Assembly: GCF_003860465.1 (NCBI RefSeq) | Contig: NZ_CP034183.1 | Span: 512,501-576,500, forward strand | Origin: Deinococcus psychrotolerans | GTDB taxonomy: Bacteria > Deinococcota > Deinococci > Deinococcales > Deinococcaceae | Reading direction: 5' to 3' | DNA: 64,000 nt | Shown here: piece by piece, positions 26,995 through 37,204 of the stretch | How the letters are laid out: every line of letters starts with the position of its first letter | How positions within the stretch are numbered: the first letter of the stretch is position 1 | Translations under genes and position numbers: made by a program | Notes under the pieces: generated by a model | What the model was told of the DNA's origin: nothing | Seen by the model: the letters and a program-made list of their open reading frames with translations, nothing else | Database searches by the model: none

Positions 26995-27074
26995 GCCCAG
27001 CAGTTTACCCGCCCTGCTCCCTGTTATACGCTCCGCCCGTTGCCCGCGCCGCATGCCGTAAACTGCTGGGCATG
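26992..27074. promoter_or_regulatory. Mirrored leaderless promoters of amylase and aspartokinase
   Basis: Arms 26992-27008 and 27058-27074 are exact 17-bp reverse complements. Each holds TAAACT, seven bases (GCTGGGC) and ATG, so both genes start with the same -10 box and leaderless start region, transcribed outward. The 49 bp between them contain TTATACGC and no other repeat. Confidence 0.8.
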
Positions 27075-28511
27075 CCTGAACAGCCCTCACTCCTCGTCAT
27101 GAAATTCGGCGGCACCAATATGGGCGACGCCGCCGCCATTCGCCACTCGGCGTACCTCTCGCAGCGTAGCTCCAAAGAAGGCGTCAAGGTGGTGGTGGTG
27201 GTTTCGGCGATGGCGGGCGTGACCAATCAACTGCTCGGGATCGCCGAAGCCGCTGAAAAAGGCGACATCGCACTGGCCAACGACCAGATCGCGGGCCTCA
27301 GAACCCGCCACTTCACGGCGGCCCAAGACCTCGGCGCGGCTCCCGACAGCGGGGTGGTGCGCGAAATCCGTGAACTGCTCGAAACCCTGCGCCAAGCCGT
27401 CTACGGCGTGTACTTGCTGCGCGAACTCACCCCGCGCAGCCGCGACCTGATCGTGGCCTTCGGCGAGCGTTTGTCGGCTCCGCTGATGGCGCTGGGGCTG
27501 AGCAGCCTGGGGGCGCGGGCCCATCACCTGACCGGTGGGCAAGCCGGCATCGTCACCGACAGCCATTTTGGCAGCGCCCGCCCGCTCAGCACGGCGGCGG
27601 GGCGCATCCGTGACCGGCTCAGTGGGCTGCTCGACGCTGGCCTGACGCCGGTGATTGCGGGTTTTATGGGCGAAACCGAAAAAGGAGCCATCACCACGCT
27701 GGGGCGCGGCGGCACCGACTTTTCAGCGACCATTGTGGGCGCAGCACTCCACGCTGACGAGGTCTGGGCCTGGAAAGACGTGGACGGAGTGATGTCGGCC
27801 GATCCCAGAAGCGTGATGGGCGCACAAAACATCGCCCAGCTCAGCTACGGCGAGGTGATGGAGCTGGCTTACTTCGGAGCCAAGGTGCTGCACCCGCTGG
27901 CGGTTACGCCGCTGCAAGAAGCGGGCATTCCGCTGAGGGTCAAAAGCGCCGCCGACCCTGACTTTGCCGGCACCTTGGTCACCAGCGAGGCCCAAACCGA
28001 CGGCCAGCACCCGGTCAAGGCGGTCACGGCCATTCGCGGGGTCAGCATCATCAACGTCTCCGGCGCGGGCATTTTGGGTGTGCCGGACGTGGTGGCCGAC
28101 CTCTTCGCGGCGCTGGCCAGAGAAAACATCACTCTGCTGATGGTTTCGCAGTCGAGCAGCATGAGCAACGTTTCGCTGGTGATTTTGGGCAGCGACGAGG
28201 AGCACACGCTGGCGGCCCTGACCCCGCCGATGGGCGGCAGGCACCTGCAAGTGGACGTGCAGCGCGGCGTGGCGGTGCTGGCCATTGTAGGCGCGGGAAT
28301 GCGCGGCACCAAGGGCGTTTCGGCCAAGCTGTTCAGCGCCCTTGCGAACGCTGACATCAATATCTTGATGATCTCGCAGGGGTCGAGCGAGCTGAATATC
28401 AGCGTGGCGATCGAAGGCGCGGACGTAGAACACGCCACCCGCACCGTACACAGCGCTTTTGGCCTGGACGCTGAGCCTGTTGCCGACAAACCTGGCACTG
28501 ACACGCGCTGA
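27072..28511 (+). CDS. lysC: Aspartate kinase, monofunctional
   Basis: The protein has 479 residues from ATG 27072, leaderless behind TAAACT. It phosphorylates L-aspartate as the first step to lysine, threonine and methionine. [14 protein letters not shown] is the family opening. [25 protein letters not shown] and a substrate region near [15 protein letters not shown] follow. The C-terminal 170 residues hold two ACT regions ([24 protein letters not shown]) that would give feedback control. It resembles the large-subunit-like, single-gene type rather than the alpha/beta overlapping type. A strong hairpin terminator ends the unit. Confidence 0.94.
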   Translation: MPEQPSLLVMKFGGTNMGDAAAIRHSAYLSQRSSKEGVKVVVVVSAMAGVTNQLLGIAEAAEKGDIALANDQIAGLRTRHFTAAQDLGAAPDSGVVREIRELLETLRQAVYGVYLLRELTPRSRDLIVAFGERLSAPLMALGLSSLGARAHHLTGGQAGIVTDSHFGSARPLSTAAGRIRDRLSGLLDAGLTPVIAGFMGETEKGAITTLGRGGTDFSATIVGAALHADEVWAWKDVDGVMSADPRSVMGAQNIAQLSYGEVMELAYFGAKVLHPLAVTPLQEAGIPLRVKSAADPDFAGTLVTSEAQTDGQHPVKAVTAIRGVSIINVSGAGILGVPDVVADLFAALARENITLLMVSQSSSMSNVSLVILGSDEEHTLAALTPPMGGRHLQVDVQRGVAVLAIVGAGMRGTKGVSAKLFSALANADINILMISQGSSELNISVAIEGADVEHATRTVHSAFGLDAEPVADKPGTDTR

Positions 28512-28527
28512 TCAGCCAATTTTTTGG

Positions 28528-28560
28528 GGCAGGGCGTGGCTAACGTGGCCACGCCCTGCC
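28528..28560 (+). terminator. Rho-independent terminator after lysC
   Basis: GGCAGGGCGTGGC (28528-28540) pairs perfectly with 28548-28560 across a 7-nt loop and is followed by GTTCTT. Confidence 0.75.
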
Positions 28561-28738
28561 GTTCTTATGACCGCTGGCTGGGCGTAGGGACGTGGGCGCT
28601 AAGCCGGGTGAACTCTACCCTAAGCCAAAGCGCTCAGCTTGGTGCTGCGCCGTCTGGCTGACGCGCTGATCACCTCACAGGCGGATGATAACGGCACACC
28701 AAAGGACGGTTCACTCCACCGCCCACAGGGAGCCCGTA

Positions 28739-28906
28739 ATGTTCACTGATTTCAGCCGTCAACACCTGATCGCTCAGGAACGCATACAGCGTCTGCGTGA
28801 GGAAGCCAGCCGCGCCCGCCTGCTGAGACAAGCGCCGAGTCAAAGCGCTCCCTGGAGCTTTTGGAACTTCCTGCGTCCCCGGACTCCGAGCCCCGCCTCG
28901 GCTTGA
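28739..28906 (+). CDS. Small hypothetical protein, 55 residues
   Basis: The ATG at 28739 has AGGGAG about nine bases upstream. The product starts MFTDFSRQHLIAQERIQRLR and is rich in Arg, Gln and Leu in a probable amphipathic helix, then ends with APWSFWNFLRPRTP. It has no membrane segment or signal. A strong terminator (28948-28985) closes a one-gene unit with about 180 bp of untranslated or promoter sequence before it. I do not recognise the family. Coding character rests on the SD, the terminator and the sensible composition. Confidence 0.5.
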   Translation: MFTDFSRQHLIAQERIQRLREEASRARLLRQAPSQSAPWSFWNFLRPRTPSPASA

Positions 28907-28947
28907 TGCCCAGTCAACCCTTGAGCTTATTTTTGAGCTCACTGAAA

Positions 28948-28985
28948 GCGGCGAACCCAGATTAAAGGTTCGCCGCATCTTTTTT
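28948..28985 (+). terminator. Rho-independent terminator after small gene
   Basis: GCGGCGAACC (28948-28957) pairs with GGTTCGCCGC (28967-28976), followed by ATCTTTTTT. It also insulates the convergent asnS gene. Confidence 0.85.
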
Positions 28986-29041
28986 GGTTGACTTAGTCGG
29001 CGCTCAGCCGCGCCCGTACAACTGCTTCAAGGTTGGTAGGG

Positions 29042-30373
29042 TTACGGATACATCCGCGTAAGCATTCTCGGAAAGGCGATCGCCTCGCGGATGTGATCGA
29101 TGCCGCACACCCAAGCCACGAAGCGCTCCAGGCCCATGCCGTAGCCGGCGTGCGGCACGCTGCCGTAGCGGCGCAGATCCAAGTACCATTCAAACGCGTC
29201 GAGCGGCAAGCCCTGCTCGTCGATGCGCTTTTTGAGCAACTGGTAGTCGTGAATGCGCTGAGAGCCGCCAATGATTTCGCCGTAGCCTTCCGGGGCAATC
29301 ATGTCGTCGCACAGGGCCAGGCGCGGGTCTTCCGGGTCAGGCTGCATGTAAAAAGCCTTGATTGCCGCCGGATACTTCTCGATGATGACGGGCCGGTCAA
29401 ACTTGGAGCCGACGATGGTTTCATGCGGCGCTCCTAGATCGTCGCCCCACTCGACCGGCTGGGTTTCCGGTGAAACATTGGGCGGCAACTCGCCGGAGGC
29501 CAACGTCTCACGGATCAGCTCCAGCGCCTGCGTGTAACTCACGCGGGGGAAGTTGCCTTCGGCGGCGGGCCTCAGCTTCTCGGTGTCGCGCCCAAGCAAG
29601 GTCAGTTCCTCGCCGCACTGCTCCAGCACGCGGCGCACCAGAAAGCTGACCATCCGCTCTTGCAGCGCCATGTTGTCTATATGGGTACTAGGAGCCACTT
29701 CCGGCTCGATCATCCAAAATTCGAGCAGGTGCCGCCGCGTCTTGGATTTCTCGGCCCTGAAGGTTGGCCCGAAGGTGTAGACCTTGCCGAAGGCCAGCGC
29801 TCCAGCCTCAGCGTGAAGCTGCCCAGTCTGCGAAAGGAAGGCTTTGTTTTCACCGAACAGATCGATCTCAAAAAGCTCGGTGGAGTCCTCGGCGGCATTG
29901 GGCGTAAAAAACGGCGCGTCGAAGCGGATAAAGTCCTCACCCGCAAAAAAGTCCACGATGCCGCGCTCGACGGCGTCACGAATGCGCAAAATGGCCCAGG
30001 GACGGCGGTGACGCAGCCAGAGGTGGCGGTGGTCTTGTAAAAACTCGATGCCGTGTTCTTTGGGGGTGATCGGGTACTCGCCGGAGCCGCCCACCACTTC
30101 CAAGTTGCTGACCGAAAGCTCGACCCCGCTGGGTGAGCGCTCGTCGGCCCGCACCACTCCGGTCAGGCGCAGGCTGCTTTCCTGCGTCAGGTGTTTGGCG
30201 ACTTCAAACACCTCTTCGCTGACCTCAGGCTTAAACACGGTGGCCTGCACAAAACCGCTGCCGTCGCGCAGCTTGAGAAACTGCAATTTACCTTTGCCGC
30301 TCTTATCGGTCAGCCAGGCGTCAAGAGTCACGCTCTGGCCGATCAATTGAGGAAGTTCACGAATAGAGGTCAT
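29042..30373 (-). CDS. asnS: Asparaginyl-tRNA synthetase
   Basis: The protein has 443 residues from ATG 30373. An N-terminal OB-fold anticodon domain ([20 protein letters not shown]) is followed by a class II core: motif 2 [21 protein letters not shown] and motif 3 [25 protein letters not shown] and FWMIEPE are asparaginyl marks, where aspartyl enzymes would have a QSPQ segment. It charges tRNA-Asn with asparagine. The start is leaderless-like: TATACT (30382-30387) lies eight bases before the ATG and no SD is seen. A separate aspS lies at 34049-35767. Confidence 0.93.
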   Translation of the reverse strand: MTSIRELPQLIGQSVTLDAWLTDKSGKGKLQFLKLRDGSGFVQATVFKPEVSEEVFEVAKHLTQESSLRLTGVVRADERSPSGVELSVSNLEVVGGSGEYPITPKEHGIEFLQDHRHLWLRHRRPWAILRIRDAVERGIVDFFAGEDFIRFDAPFFTPNAAEDSTELFEIDLFGENKAFLSQTGQLHAEAGALAFGKVYTFGPTFRAEKSKTRRHLLEFWMIEPEVAPSTHIDNMALQERMVSFLVRRVLEQCGEELTLLGRDTEKLRPAAEGNFPRVSYTQALELIRETLASGELPPNVSPETQPVEWGDDLGAPHETIVGSKFDRPVIIEKYPAAIKAFYMQPDPEDPRLALCDDMIAPEGYGEIIGGSQRIHDYQLLKKRIDEQGLPLDAFEWYLDLRRYGSVPHAGYGMGLERFVAWVCGIDHIREAIAFPRMLTRMYP

Positions 30374-30381
30374 GGACTCAA

Positions 30382-30387
30382 AGTATA
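30382..30387 (-). promoter_or_regulatory. -10 box TATACT of asnS
   Basis: On the minus strand TATACT precedes the asnS ATG by eight bases, without an SD. Confidence 0.55.
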
Positions 30388-30504
30388 AAGGGCCAAGCTC
30401 CTCCAAGAGACGCCAATGCTAGAAATCGGCTGCCCGAGTCTCGCTGATAAAACTCATTTTCACAAGGCAATTACTAAAATATTTATTTCACAAAGTTCGA
30501 GCCG

Positions 30505-30534
30505 AAAAAAGAGCCGGGGAGGTTCCCTCGGCTC
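30505..30534 (-). terminator. Rho-independent terminator of the YbjN gene
   Basis: Read on the minus strand, GAGCCGAGGGAACC pairs with the following CTCCCCGGCTC and ends in TTTTTT (30505-30510). Confidence 0.8.
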
Positions 30535-30547
30535 CTGACGGGGCGAT

Positions 30548-31000
30548 TTAAGCTTGCGGCTGGGGCTGGGTGATCTGCACGCCTTCGAGGAACGCGTAGT
30601 CGTCTTGGAAGTGCATCAGCACGCCGCCGAAGAGGGTGTCGAAGGTTTCCTGGGGCATTTCGGTCAGCGTGGGGTAAAAGCCGACGTATTCGAGCCAGAC
30701 GTTGCCATCGGTGTCGATGCTGCGGGCAAAAGCGCGTTCACGGTTGCGCTCGTTGAGAATGCCCATGATTTCGTCTTTGCGCTCGGCGTAGGTCTTCTGG
30801 GTGACGCAGGTGACCTCCAAGCGCGAGGTGTTGTTGGGGCCGTCGTTGACGCTGACGAGTACAGCGGCGTCGCCCATCTCAAAGCGCCAGCCCATGCGGA
30901 TAAAGCGCTGGCCATTGTTTTCTTCCATATCCAGCTGGACTTCGCGCTCCTTGAGGTACTTGGCGATGGTTTCCAGCGTGAGCAATGCAGTTTCGGTCAT
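30548..31000 (-). CDS. YbjN-domain protein
   Basis: The protein has 150 residues from ATG 31000, with a strong AGGAGG nine bases upstream; TAGAAT lies further upstream. The sequence is acidic and soluble, and alternates helix and sheet: [59 protein letters not shown]. This is the YbjN / type III secretion chaperone-like fold. Family members are small cytoplasmic proteins linked to stress and motility changes in E. coli, but the biochemical role is unknown. It is a single gene with its own terminator, and the SD-led start contrasts with its leaderless neighbours. Confidence 0.82.
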   Translation of the reverse strand: MTETALLTLETIAKYLKEREVQLDMEENNGQRFIRMGWRFEMGDAAVLVSVNDGPNNTSRLEVTCVTQKTYAERKDEIMGILNERNRERAFARSIDTDGNVWLEYVGFYPTLTEMPQETFDTLFGGVLMHFQDDYAFLEGVQITQPQPQA

Positions 31001-31131
31001 GGGGTACTTCCTCCTGAGAATTGATGCCTGCAAGATTCTATCGCAAATAGGTGCGGGAGGGAGACACACTCCACCATTGCTAAAGAATATATATAACCTC
31101 CCCTTACCTCTATGCCCCGCAACGTTCCCCC

Positions 31132-31161
31132 TTGAAATTTAGTTTTAGGTAAGCCTAAAAT
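31132..31161 (+). promoter_or_regulatory. mntH promoter, TTGAAA-N18-TAAAAT
   Basis: The -35 box TTGAAA is at 31132-31137 and the -10 TAAAAT at 31156-31161, with 18 bp between. The transcript should start near 31168 and carry about 30 nt of leader. Confidence 0.65.
31143..31160. promoter_or_regulatory. MntR/DtxR-type operator of mntH
   Basis: TTTTAGG (31143-31149) and CCTAAAA (31154-31160) form a perfect inverted repeat around TAAG. It covers most of the promoter spacer and the -10 box, as a metal-bound repressor site would. The half-site TTAGG..CCTAA is that of the DtxR/MntR family. Confidence 0.75.
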
Positions 31162-31199
31162 TGCAACTGTGAATATCCGCGTGAGCAATCAGGTGAGCC

Positions 31200-32528
31200 G
31201 TGACCTCTAAAGGCAGTGGCTGGCGCAAGGAAAGTTCGGGCGAGTCCTTAAGTGACGTTGCCCGCATCAACGTGGATTACAGCCAGCCCGCCTGGAAGCG
31301 CTTTCTGTCTTTTCTGGGGCCAGGGGCGCTGGTGGCGGTAGGCTATATGGATCCCGGCAACTGGGCCACCTCCATTGCGGGCGGCAGCGCCTACGGCTAC
31401 ACCCTGCTGAGCATGGTGCTCATTTCCTCATTGATGGCGATTTACTTGCAGGCCCTCTCGGCCCGCCTGGGCATTGCCACTGGGCGCGATTTGGCGCAGG
31501 CCTGCCGCGACCATTTCAGCAAACCCGCCGCCATCATGCTATGGCTCTCAGCGGAAGTGGCCATTATCGCCACCGACCTGGCCGAAGTCATCGGCACCGC
31601 CATTGCCCTGAACCTGCTCTTCGGTTTGCCGCTGATCATTGGCGTGTGTCTGACGGTGGCCGACGTGCTGCTGATCTTGCTGCTGCAAAATAAGGGTTTC
31701 AAGTACATCGAAGCGCTGGTCATCACCTTGATTGCCACAATCGCCGTGGCCTTCTTGTTCGAGATGATCTTCTCCAAGCCTGAGCTTGCGCCGTTGCTGG
31801 GCGGTCTGTTGCCTTCCAAGCAGCTGCTCGACCCCGCCGTGCTCTACGTCGGCATCGGTATTTTGGGCGCGACGGTGATGCCGCACAACTTGTACCTGCA
31901 CTCGGCCATCGTCAATACGCGCGGCTACAGGCGTGACCAGGAAGGCAAGCGCGAAGCCATCAAGTTCGCCACCTGGGACTCGAGCATCGCCTTGACGTTC
32001 GCTTTTTTCATCAACGCCTCGATCCTGATTCTGGCCGCCGCTGCTTTCCACTTTGCCGGGCGCACCGACATCGCAGAGATTCAGGACGCTTACAAACTGC
32101 TTTCGCCAATGCTGGGGGCGGGCGCGGCCAGCATTTTGTTTGCGGTGGCGCTGCTGGCCTCAGGGCAGAACAGCACCCTGACCGGCACCCTGACCGGGCA
32201 GATCGTCATGGAGGGTTTTGTCAACATCCGGCTCAAACCGTGGGTACGGCGGCTGGTGACGCGGCTGATCGCCATCATCCCCACCGTCGCGGTGGTGCTG
32301 ATCTACGGCGAAAAAGGCACCGGCAGCTTGCTGATCCTCTCGCAGGTGGTGCTTTCGATGCAGCTCTCGTTCGCGGTGGTGCCGCTGATGATGTTCACGA
32401 CCGACAAACGCAAAATGGGCGAGTTCGCGGTCAATCCATTCTGGAAATGGGTCGGCTGGTTTATTACTGCTCTGATTATCGGCCTGAACGTGTTCTTGCT
32501 GGAACAGACCTTCTTTCCGCCGGCCTGA
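31200..32528 (+). CDS. mntH: NRAMP-family manganese transporter
   Basis: The protein has 442 residues from GTG 31200, with AGGTGA just upstream. It is a proton-linked importer of Mn(II) and other divalent metals, with 11 or so membrane helices. Metal ligands known from the D. radiodurans structure are all present: Asp51 and Asn54 (DPGNW) in helix 1, and Ala224 and Met227 (VMPHN) in helix 6. High manganese is central to the protection of deinococcal proteins from oxidation. The operator over its promoter fits repression when manganese is sufficient. A small reading frame (GTG 31181 to TAA 31210) overlaps the start in another frame. Confidence 0.95.
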   Translation: MTSKGSGWRKESSGESLSDVARINVDYSQPAWKRFLSFLGPGALVAVGYMDPGNWATSIAGGSAYGYTLLSMVLISSLMAIYLQALSARLGIATGRDLAQACRDHFSKPAAIMLWLSAEVAIIATDLAEVIGTAIALNLLFGLPLIIGVCLTVADVLLILLLQNKGFKYIEALVITLIATIAVAFLFEMIFSKPELAPLLGGLLPSKQLLDPAVLYVGIGILGATVMPHNLYLHSAIVNTRGYRRDQEGKREAIKFATWDSSIALTFAFFINASILILAAAAFHFAGRTDIAEIQDAYKLLSPMLGAGAASILFAVALLASGQNSTLTGTLTGQIVMEGFVNIRLKPWVRRLVTRLIAIIPTVAVVLIYGEKGTGSLLILSQVVLSMQLSFAVVPLMMFTTDKRKMGEFAVNPFWKWVGWFITALIIGLNVFLLEQTFFPPA

Positions 32529-32548
32529 TTCCGGCAACTCAAAAGCGA

Positions 32549-32590
32549 AAGGCCGGGATTAACGTTCGCCCCGGCCTTCTGCGTTTTTTT
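32549..32590. terminator. Terminator between mntH and rlpA-like gene
   Basis: AAGGCCGGG (32549-32557) pairs with CCCGGCCTT (32570-32578), followed after five bases by a run of T. The convergent gene at 32595 can use the other strand. Confidence 0.75.
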
Positions 32591-32594
32591 TTAA

Positions 32595-32933
32595 TTACCG
32601 CCGCCCGTACTTCAGCACCCGCACGTCCACCGCCGCTACGCCCTGCGAGAGAATCCCCAGCCTGGCCGCCGCCGTGCGCGACAAATCGATAATCCGGCGG
32701 CTGTTGCCGAACGGCCCCCGGTCATTGATCAGCACGTCCACGCTGTGCCCGTTTCTGAGCGTGACCCGCACCCAAGAACCAAATGGCAAGGTGCGGTGGG
32801 CGGCGGTCATGCGGGTATGCGGATTGTATTTGCCACCGTAATAGACGGCTTGCCCCGGCACCGCCAGCGCCAAAGAAGCGGACGCCAAGACCAGACTGAG
32901 TCCTGCTTTAAGCACCACTTTCTTGAAGATCAA
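32595..32933 (-). CDS. Short RlpA-like double-psi beta-barrel protein
   Basis: The protein has 112 residues, probably from TTG 32933, which overlaps the peptidase stop (TTGA). A signal peptide (about 1-29, ending PGQA) precedes one DPBB domain: [46 protein letters not shown] and [14 protein letters not shown]. The conserved His and Asp of lytic RlpA are in AAHRTLPFG and NDRGPF. RlpA cleaves glycan strands without stem peptides; no SPOR domain is present here. It is exported to the envelope. Confidence 0.87.
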   Translation of the reverse strand: MIFKKVVLKAGLSLVLASASLALAVPGQAVYYGGKYNPHTRMTAAHRTLPFGSWVRVTLRNGHSVDVLINDRGPFGNSRRIIDLSRTAAARLGILSQGVAAVDVRVLKYGRR

Positions 32934-34003
32934 AACCGCTCCTTGGGACTGTGCGACAGCACCCGCGAGCCTTCGTCGGTTACCAATACCAGATCTTCGA
33001 TGCGCACGCCGCCGAGGTGTTCGATATACACACCCGGCTCGATAGTGATGACCATACCGGCCTGCAAGACTTCTTCGGAAGTGCTGCGGAGGCCCGGCCC
33101 CTCGTGAACATTCAAGCCCACGCCGTGGCCCAGCGAGTGCACGAAAGCGTCGGCCAGGTCGTAGCGGCCCAGCACCTCACGGGCCAGCGCGTCCAAGTCG
33201 GCGGTTCTGACACCGGGTTTGATGGCCGCGAGCGCGGTTTCCTCGGCTTCGAGAACTGCCGTGTACATCCGCCGCTGACTTTCACTGACCTCGCCCAGCG
33301 CCAGCGTGCGGGTGGAGTCGGAGAAGTAGCCGCCGAGCCGAGCGCCGAAATCGATGGTCACCAACTCGCCCTCCGCCAGCACCTTGTCCGAGGCCCGGCC
33401 ATGCGGCAGCGCCCCACGCACACCGCTGGCGACGATGGTCTCGAAAGCGGGGCCGTCCGCGCCCAAACGCCGCATGGCACTTTCTAAAGCCAGCGCCAGG
33501 TCTTGTTCCCGCGCTCCGACTTTGACCATCGGCAAGAGTTCGGCGAAGGCGGCGTCGGCAATCGCTTGAGCCTGCTCGATCAGCTGCACTTCCGCATCGG
33601 ATTTGATGAGCCGAAGTCGCTCCACCACGCCGCTGAGCGGTGCGGGTTCGGTGGGCCAGTGCGCCTGCAACGCGCCGAGCTCGGCCACTGTCAGGTGCTG
33701 CATTTCAAAGCCCACCTTGAGGCCCGAGAGAAGCGGCGCGGCGTGCTGTAACGTCTCAGGCGAGCGGGCGATGAACACCGGAATGGCCGATTCCTGTGCA
33801 GCCTGCAAGGTGTAGCGGCCATCGGTATACAGCCACGCTGCGTCCGGCAAAATCAGCGCTTTGGCGTCTTCAGGACTGGAAAAGCCGCTGAGATAGTTGA
33901 CATTCTCCGGCTGACTGACCCACAAGGCGTCCACGCCCGCTGATTTGAGGGCCGAGCGAACGGCGGTCAGGCGTGCTGAAAAGTCTGCTTGGTGCTTTGA
34001 CAT
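32930..34003 (-). CDS. M24 metallopeptidase, Xaa-Pro aminopeptidase type
   Basis: The protein has 357 residues from ATG 34003, with AAAGGAG nine bases upstream. The creatinase-like N-terminal domain ([16 protein letters not shown]) precedes the pita-bread catalytic domain. Metal ligands are seen as [16 protein letters not shown] (two Asp), [15 protein letters not shown] (His), ITIEPGVYI (Glu) and RIEDLVLV (Glu). It should remove an N-terminal residue before proline, or cleave Xaa-Pro dipeptides; the two cannot be separated by eye. It follows hisS-aspS by 45 bp and precedes the rlpA-like gene. Confidence 0.92.
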   Translation of the reverse strand: MSKHQADFSARLTAVRSALKSAGVDALWVSQPENVNYLSGFSSPEDAKALILPDAAWLYTDGRYTLQAAQESAIPVFIARSPETLQHAAPLLSGLKVGFEMQHLTVAELGALQAHWPTEPAPLSGVVERLRLIKSDAEVQLIEQAQAIADAAFAELLPMVKVGAREQDLALALESAMRRLGADGPAFETIVASGVRGALPHGRASDKVLAEGELVTIDFGARLGGYFSDSTRTLALGEVSESQRRMYTAVLEAEETALAAIKPGVRTADLDALAREVLGRYDLADAFVHSLGHGVGLNVHEGPGLRSTSEEVLQAGMVITIEPGVYIEHLGGVRIEDLVLVTDEGSRVLSHSPKERF

Positions 34004-34048
34004 GGTTTGACGCTCCTTTAAGCCCAACAACGAACGACGTGGTCGCCC

Positions 34049-35767
34049 TTACTCAAGAACAGCCACGCCCAATTCGGCAAGCTGTGCGGCGTTGACGCTG
34101 GACGGGGCCTGCGCCATGAGGTCGCTGCCTTTGTTGTTTTTGGGAAAGGCGATCACTTCGCGGATACTGCTCGCCCCGCTCATCACCATGATGAGGCGGT
34201 CAAAACCCCAGGCGACGCCGCCGTGCGGCGGTGTGCCGGAAGCCAGCGCGTCCAGAAAGAAGCCGAATTGGGCGTGAGCTTCTTCTTCGGAAAAGCCGAT
34301 GGCACCAAACATTTGCCGCTGCACTTCGGGGTCGTGAATCCGTACCGAGCCGCCGCCGACTTCAAAGCCGTTGAGCACCAGATCGTAAGCCTGAGCGCGA
34401 ATTTCGCCTTGTCGCTGGGTGCCGAACAGCGCCAAATCCTCGGGGTGCGGCGCGGTGAAGGGGTGGTGCATGTACGTCCAGCGCTGATTGTCCTCATCGT
34501 ATTCGAGCTGGGGAAAATCGGTGACCCAGACGGTTTCAAAGCCGGCAGACGCCAAATGCAGCAGGTCGCGCAGCGCCGTGCGAACCGCGCCGAGCGCCGT
34601 CACCGCCTTTTTCCACTCACCCGCTGCAAACAATAAGGTACCGCCCTGCTCGACACCTGTTCGGCTGAGCAGTTCTCCACTTACTTTCCCTACGAACTTG
34701 CTGATGCCGCCACTCAGTCCCTCGCCGTCTCGCCGCACCCAGGCCAAGCCACCTGCGCCATTTTGTTTGGCGACACGCTCGAGCTCATCAATTTGTTTGC
34801 GGGTCAGTTCACCAGTCGCCAGCACCTTGACGCAGGCGGCTTTTGCAAACGCCGCGAACTCGCCGCCCGCGAACAGATCGGTCACGTCCACAAACGGCAA
34901 ACCGAAACGCAAATCGGGCTTATCGGAGCCGTAGGTGTCCATGGCCTGCTGATAGGTCAGGCGCGGGAAAGGGGAGGGCAAGTCCACGTCGAGCGCCGTT
35001 TTGAAGACGTGGCGCAACAAGCGCTCGTTGAGGTCGAGAATGTCTTCCTGGTTCACGAAGCTCATTTCAATGTCGAGCTGGGTGAAATCCGGCTGGCGGT
35101 CGGCGCGGAGGTCTTCATCTCTGAAGCAGCGGGCCAGCTGAAAATAACGGTCGACGCCAGCGATCATCAGCAGCTGCTTAAACAGCTGCGGGCTTTGCGG
35201 CAAGGCGTAGAACTCGCCGGGGCTGAGCCGGGAAGGCACCAGGAAATCGCGTGCGCCCTCGGGGGTGCTTCGGGTTAGCATCGGCGTTTCGACATTGATA
35301 AAACCCTCCGCCGTCAAAAAGGCGGTGATGGCGGCAGAGACTTGCGAGCGGATCAGCAGTTTTTGGAACATCTCCGGACGGCGCAAATCGAGGTAGCGGT
35401 ATTTGAGGCGGATGTCTTCGGACACGTCCTCACCTTTACTGAGTTCAAATGGCGGCGTCACGGCGGCGCTGAGCAGCTGGGCCGAATCGGCGATCAGTTC
35501 GTACGCGCCCAGCCCTTCCTTGCGCTGGCTTTCGGGGCGCAGGCGCAGCGTGCCGGTAAATTCAGCCACGTATTCGCCGCGCATCCGGTCGGCTTCAGCA
35601 AAAGCCGGAGAGCCCGGTTCAACCTGAACTTGCAGCAGACCGCTGCGGTCACGCAGGTCAATGAAAATCAGCTTGCCGAGGTCACGTCGCCGCGCCACCC
35701 AGCCTTGTACGGTGACGGTTTGATCGAGGTAAGGTTCGAGGTCGCTCAGGTACGCGGTGCGCTTCAT
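34049..35767 (-). CDS. aspS: Aspartyl-tRNA synthetase, bacterial type
   Basis: The protein has 572 residues, with the GAD-type insertion that marks the bacterial enzyme (AspRS1). The OB-fold starts [23 protein letters not shown]. Motif 2 is [20 protein letters not shown], the Asp-specific QSPQLFKQ segment is present, and motif 3 is [11 protein letters not shown]. It charges tRNA-Asp only, as is usual for this type. Its ATG overlaps the hisS stop (ATGA at 35764-35767), so the two are translated together. Confidence 0.97.
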   Translation of the reverse strand: MKRTAYLSDLEPYLDQTVTVQGWVARRRDLGKLIFIDLRDRSGLLQVQVEPGSPAFAEADRMRGEYVAEFTGTLRLRPESQRKEGLGAYELIADSAQLLSAAVTPPFELSKGEDVSEDIRLKYRYLDLRRPEMFQKLLIRSQVSAAITAFLTAEGFINVETPMLTRSTPEGARDFLVPSRLSPGEFYALPQSPQLFKQLLMIAGVDRYFQLARCFRDEDLRADRQPDFTQLDIEMSFVNQEDILDLNERLLRHVFKTALDVDLPSPFPRLTYQQAMDTYGSDKPDLRFGLPFVDVTDLFAGGEFAAFAKAACVKVLATGELTRKQIDELERVAKQNGAGGLAWVRRDGEGLSGGISKFVGKVSGELLSRTGVEQGGTLLFAAGEWKKAVTALGAVRTALRDLLHLASAGFETVWVTDFPQLEYDEDNQRWTYMHHPFTAPHPEDLALFGTQRQGEIRAQAYDLVLNGFEVGGGSVRIHDPEVQRQMFGAIGFSEEEAHAQFGFFLDALASGTPPHGGVAWGFDRLIMVMSGASSIREVIAFPKNNKGSDLMAQAPSSVNAAQLAELGVAVLE

Positions 35768-37113
35768 CGGGTCTCCAGTGCTGGTGGGGTGGGTGCGGAG
35801 TCTGGGCTTGGCATTTCAGAGAACAAATCGGAAAGTAAAAGAGCATTCAGCTCAGCCACCGGCACTTCACGCTGAACGCCGCTTGAGAGGTGCTTGAGCA
35901 TCACGCTGCCACGACCGGCTTCCTCGCTGCCGATCAGGGCGGCGTAAACGGCTGTGCGGCGCTCGGCTTCCCTGAAGACATTGCCGGGTTTGAGGGCCCG
36001 GTAAGCGAACTCGGCGCGGGCGACGGCGCGGATGCCCAGTGCCACGCGGGCCGCCGGGTCTACTTGCTCAGCGTCCAGTGCCGCGACGTAGACCAGCGGG
36101 CCGGCGGTGAGCGGCCACTTGAGGCCCTCGGCGTCCATAGCAATCAGGAGGCGCTCGATGCCGAAGGCCCAGCCCACTGCCGGCGTCTCGGGGCCGCCGA
36201 GTTCTTTGGCCAGTCCGTCGTAGCGCCCGCCGCCGCCAAGGGCCGACTTGGCTCCGACGCCCTGGTGGTGCAGTTCCCAGGCGGTGCGGCGGTAATAATC
36301 CAGGCCGCGCACGATGCTGGGGTCGAGGTCATACGGCACGCCCCAGGCCTCCAGATGGCCACGCACTTCTTGAAAATGGGCACTGGCTTCCTCGCCCAAA
36401 AAGTTGAGCATCGGCTCGACGCCAAGTTCCACGATCAGGGCCTGGTCATCTTTACTTTTGGAATCCAGAATTCGCATCGGGTTGCGTGTCAAGCGGTCTT
36501 GTGAATCGGCGGAGAGGCGCTCGGCATGTGGCGTGAACAGTTGGCGCAAATAAGCGTCGTAGCGCTCCCGATCGGCCGGGTCGCCCACCGATCCGAGCTT
36601 GATCCTCGCGCCGGTCAGCCCGAGTTCCTGTACGACCTGCACCATCAACCAGATCGCTTCGGCGTCCACCAAGCTTAGCGCACTGCCGATCACCTCGTAG
36701 TCAACCTGGTGAAACTGCCGCAAGCGGCCTTGCTGGACATTCTCGGCGCGGAACATCGGCCCGTGTGTCCAGAGTTTTAAGGGGCTGGGAAGCTGCTTGA
36801 GGCCGTTTTCCAGGTAAGCCCGCACAATGCCCGCCGTGCCCTCGGGGCGCAGAATATAGCCGCCGTGCTCTCCGGCATAGGTGACGGTAAACATCTCTTT
36901 GCGCACGATATCGGTGCTGCTGCCCACGCCGCGCTGTACCAGATCGGCATATTCGAACAGCGGCGTTTCCATCCACTGCGCTCCGCCGCGCTCCAGCACC
37001 CGCGCGGCCGTTCGGGTGACGTGAGAAAAAGCGGAGGCGCTGAGATCGGCTCTTAACTTGGGACTGCCATCTGGCAAGTGGTCTTGGGTGCCTTTGGGAC
37101 GCTGAAGTGACAT
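35764..37113 (-). CDS. hisS: Histidyl-tRNA synthetase
   Basis: The protein has 449 residues. The class II core shows [12 protein letters not shown] at the start, [17 protein letters not shown], motif 2 ([19 protein letters not shown]), the His-specific [13 protein letters not shown], and motif 3 [10 protein letters not shown]. The C-terminal anticodon domain ends the chain with a short acidic tail. The order hisS-aspS is common in bacteria. The start is leaderless: TATACT, seven bases, ATG. A strong hairpin stands just upstream of the promoter. Confidence 0.96.
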   Translation of the reverse strand: MSLQRPKGTQDHLPDGSPKLRADLSASAFSHVTRTAARVLERGGAQWMETPLFEYADLVQRGVGSSTDIVRKEMFTVTYAGEHGGYILRPEGTAGIVRAYLENGLKQLPSPLKLWTHGPMFRAENVQQGRLRQFHQVDYEVIGSALSLVDAEAIWLMVQVVQELGLTGARIKLGSVGDPADRERYDAYLRQLFTPHAERLSADSQDRLTRNPMRILDSKSKDDQALIVELGVEPMLNFLGEEASAHFQEVRGHLEAWGVPYDLDPSIVRGLDYYRRTAWELHHQGVGAKSALGGGGRYDGLAKELGGPETPAVGWAFGIERLLIAMDAEGLKWPLTAGPLVYVAALDAEQVDPAARVALGIRAVARAEFAYRALKPGNVFREAERRTAVYAALIGSEEAGRGSVMLKHLSSGVQREVPVAELNALLLSDLFSEMPSPDSAPTPPALETR

Positions 37114-37120
37114 AGGGGAG

Positions 37121-37126
37121 AGTATA
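37121..37126 (-). promoter_or_regulatory. -10 box TATACT, leaderless hisS-aspS promoter
   Basis: TATACT (minus strand) is followed by CTCCCCT and the hisS ATG. Confidence 0.65.
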
Positions 37127-37136
37127 GACGGTGAGC

Positions 37137-37176
37137 GGGGCGCAGGCGGACAGCTTTACTCTGTCGCCTGCGCCCC
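37137..37176. terminator. Long GC hairpin between lipoprotein gene and hisS promoter
   Basis: GGGGCGCAGGCGGACAG pairs with CTGTCGCCTGCGCCCC, with one bulged base and a 7-nt loop. There is no T run on the minus strand, so it may be a transcription pause or insulator rather than a classical terminator. Confidence 0.5.
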
Positions 37177-37204
37177 GTTCACCTCTGCTCACGAACGGCC
37201 GCTC

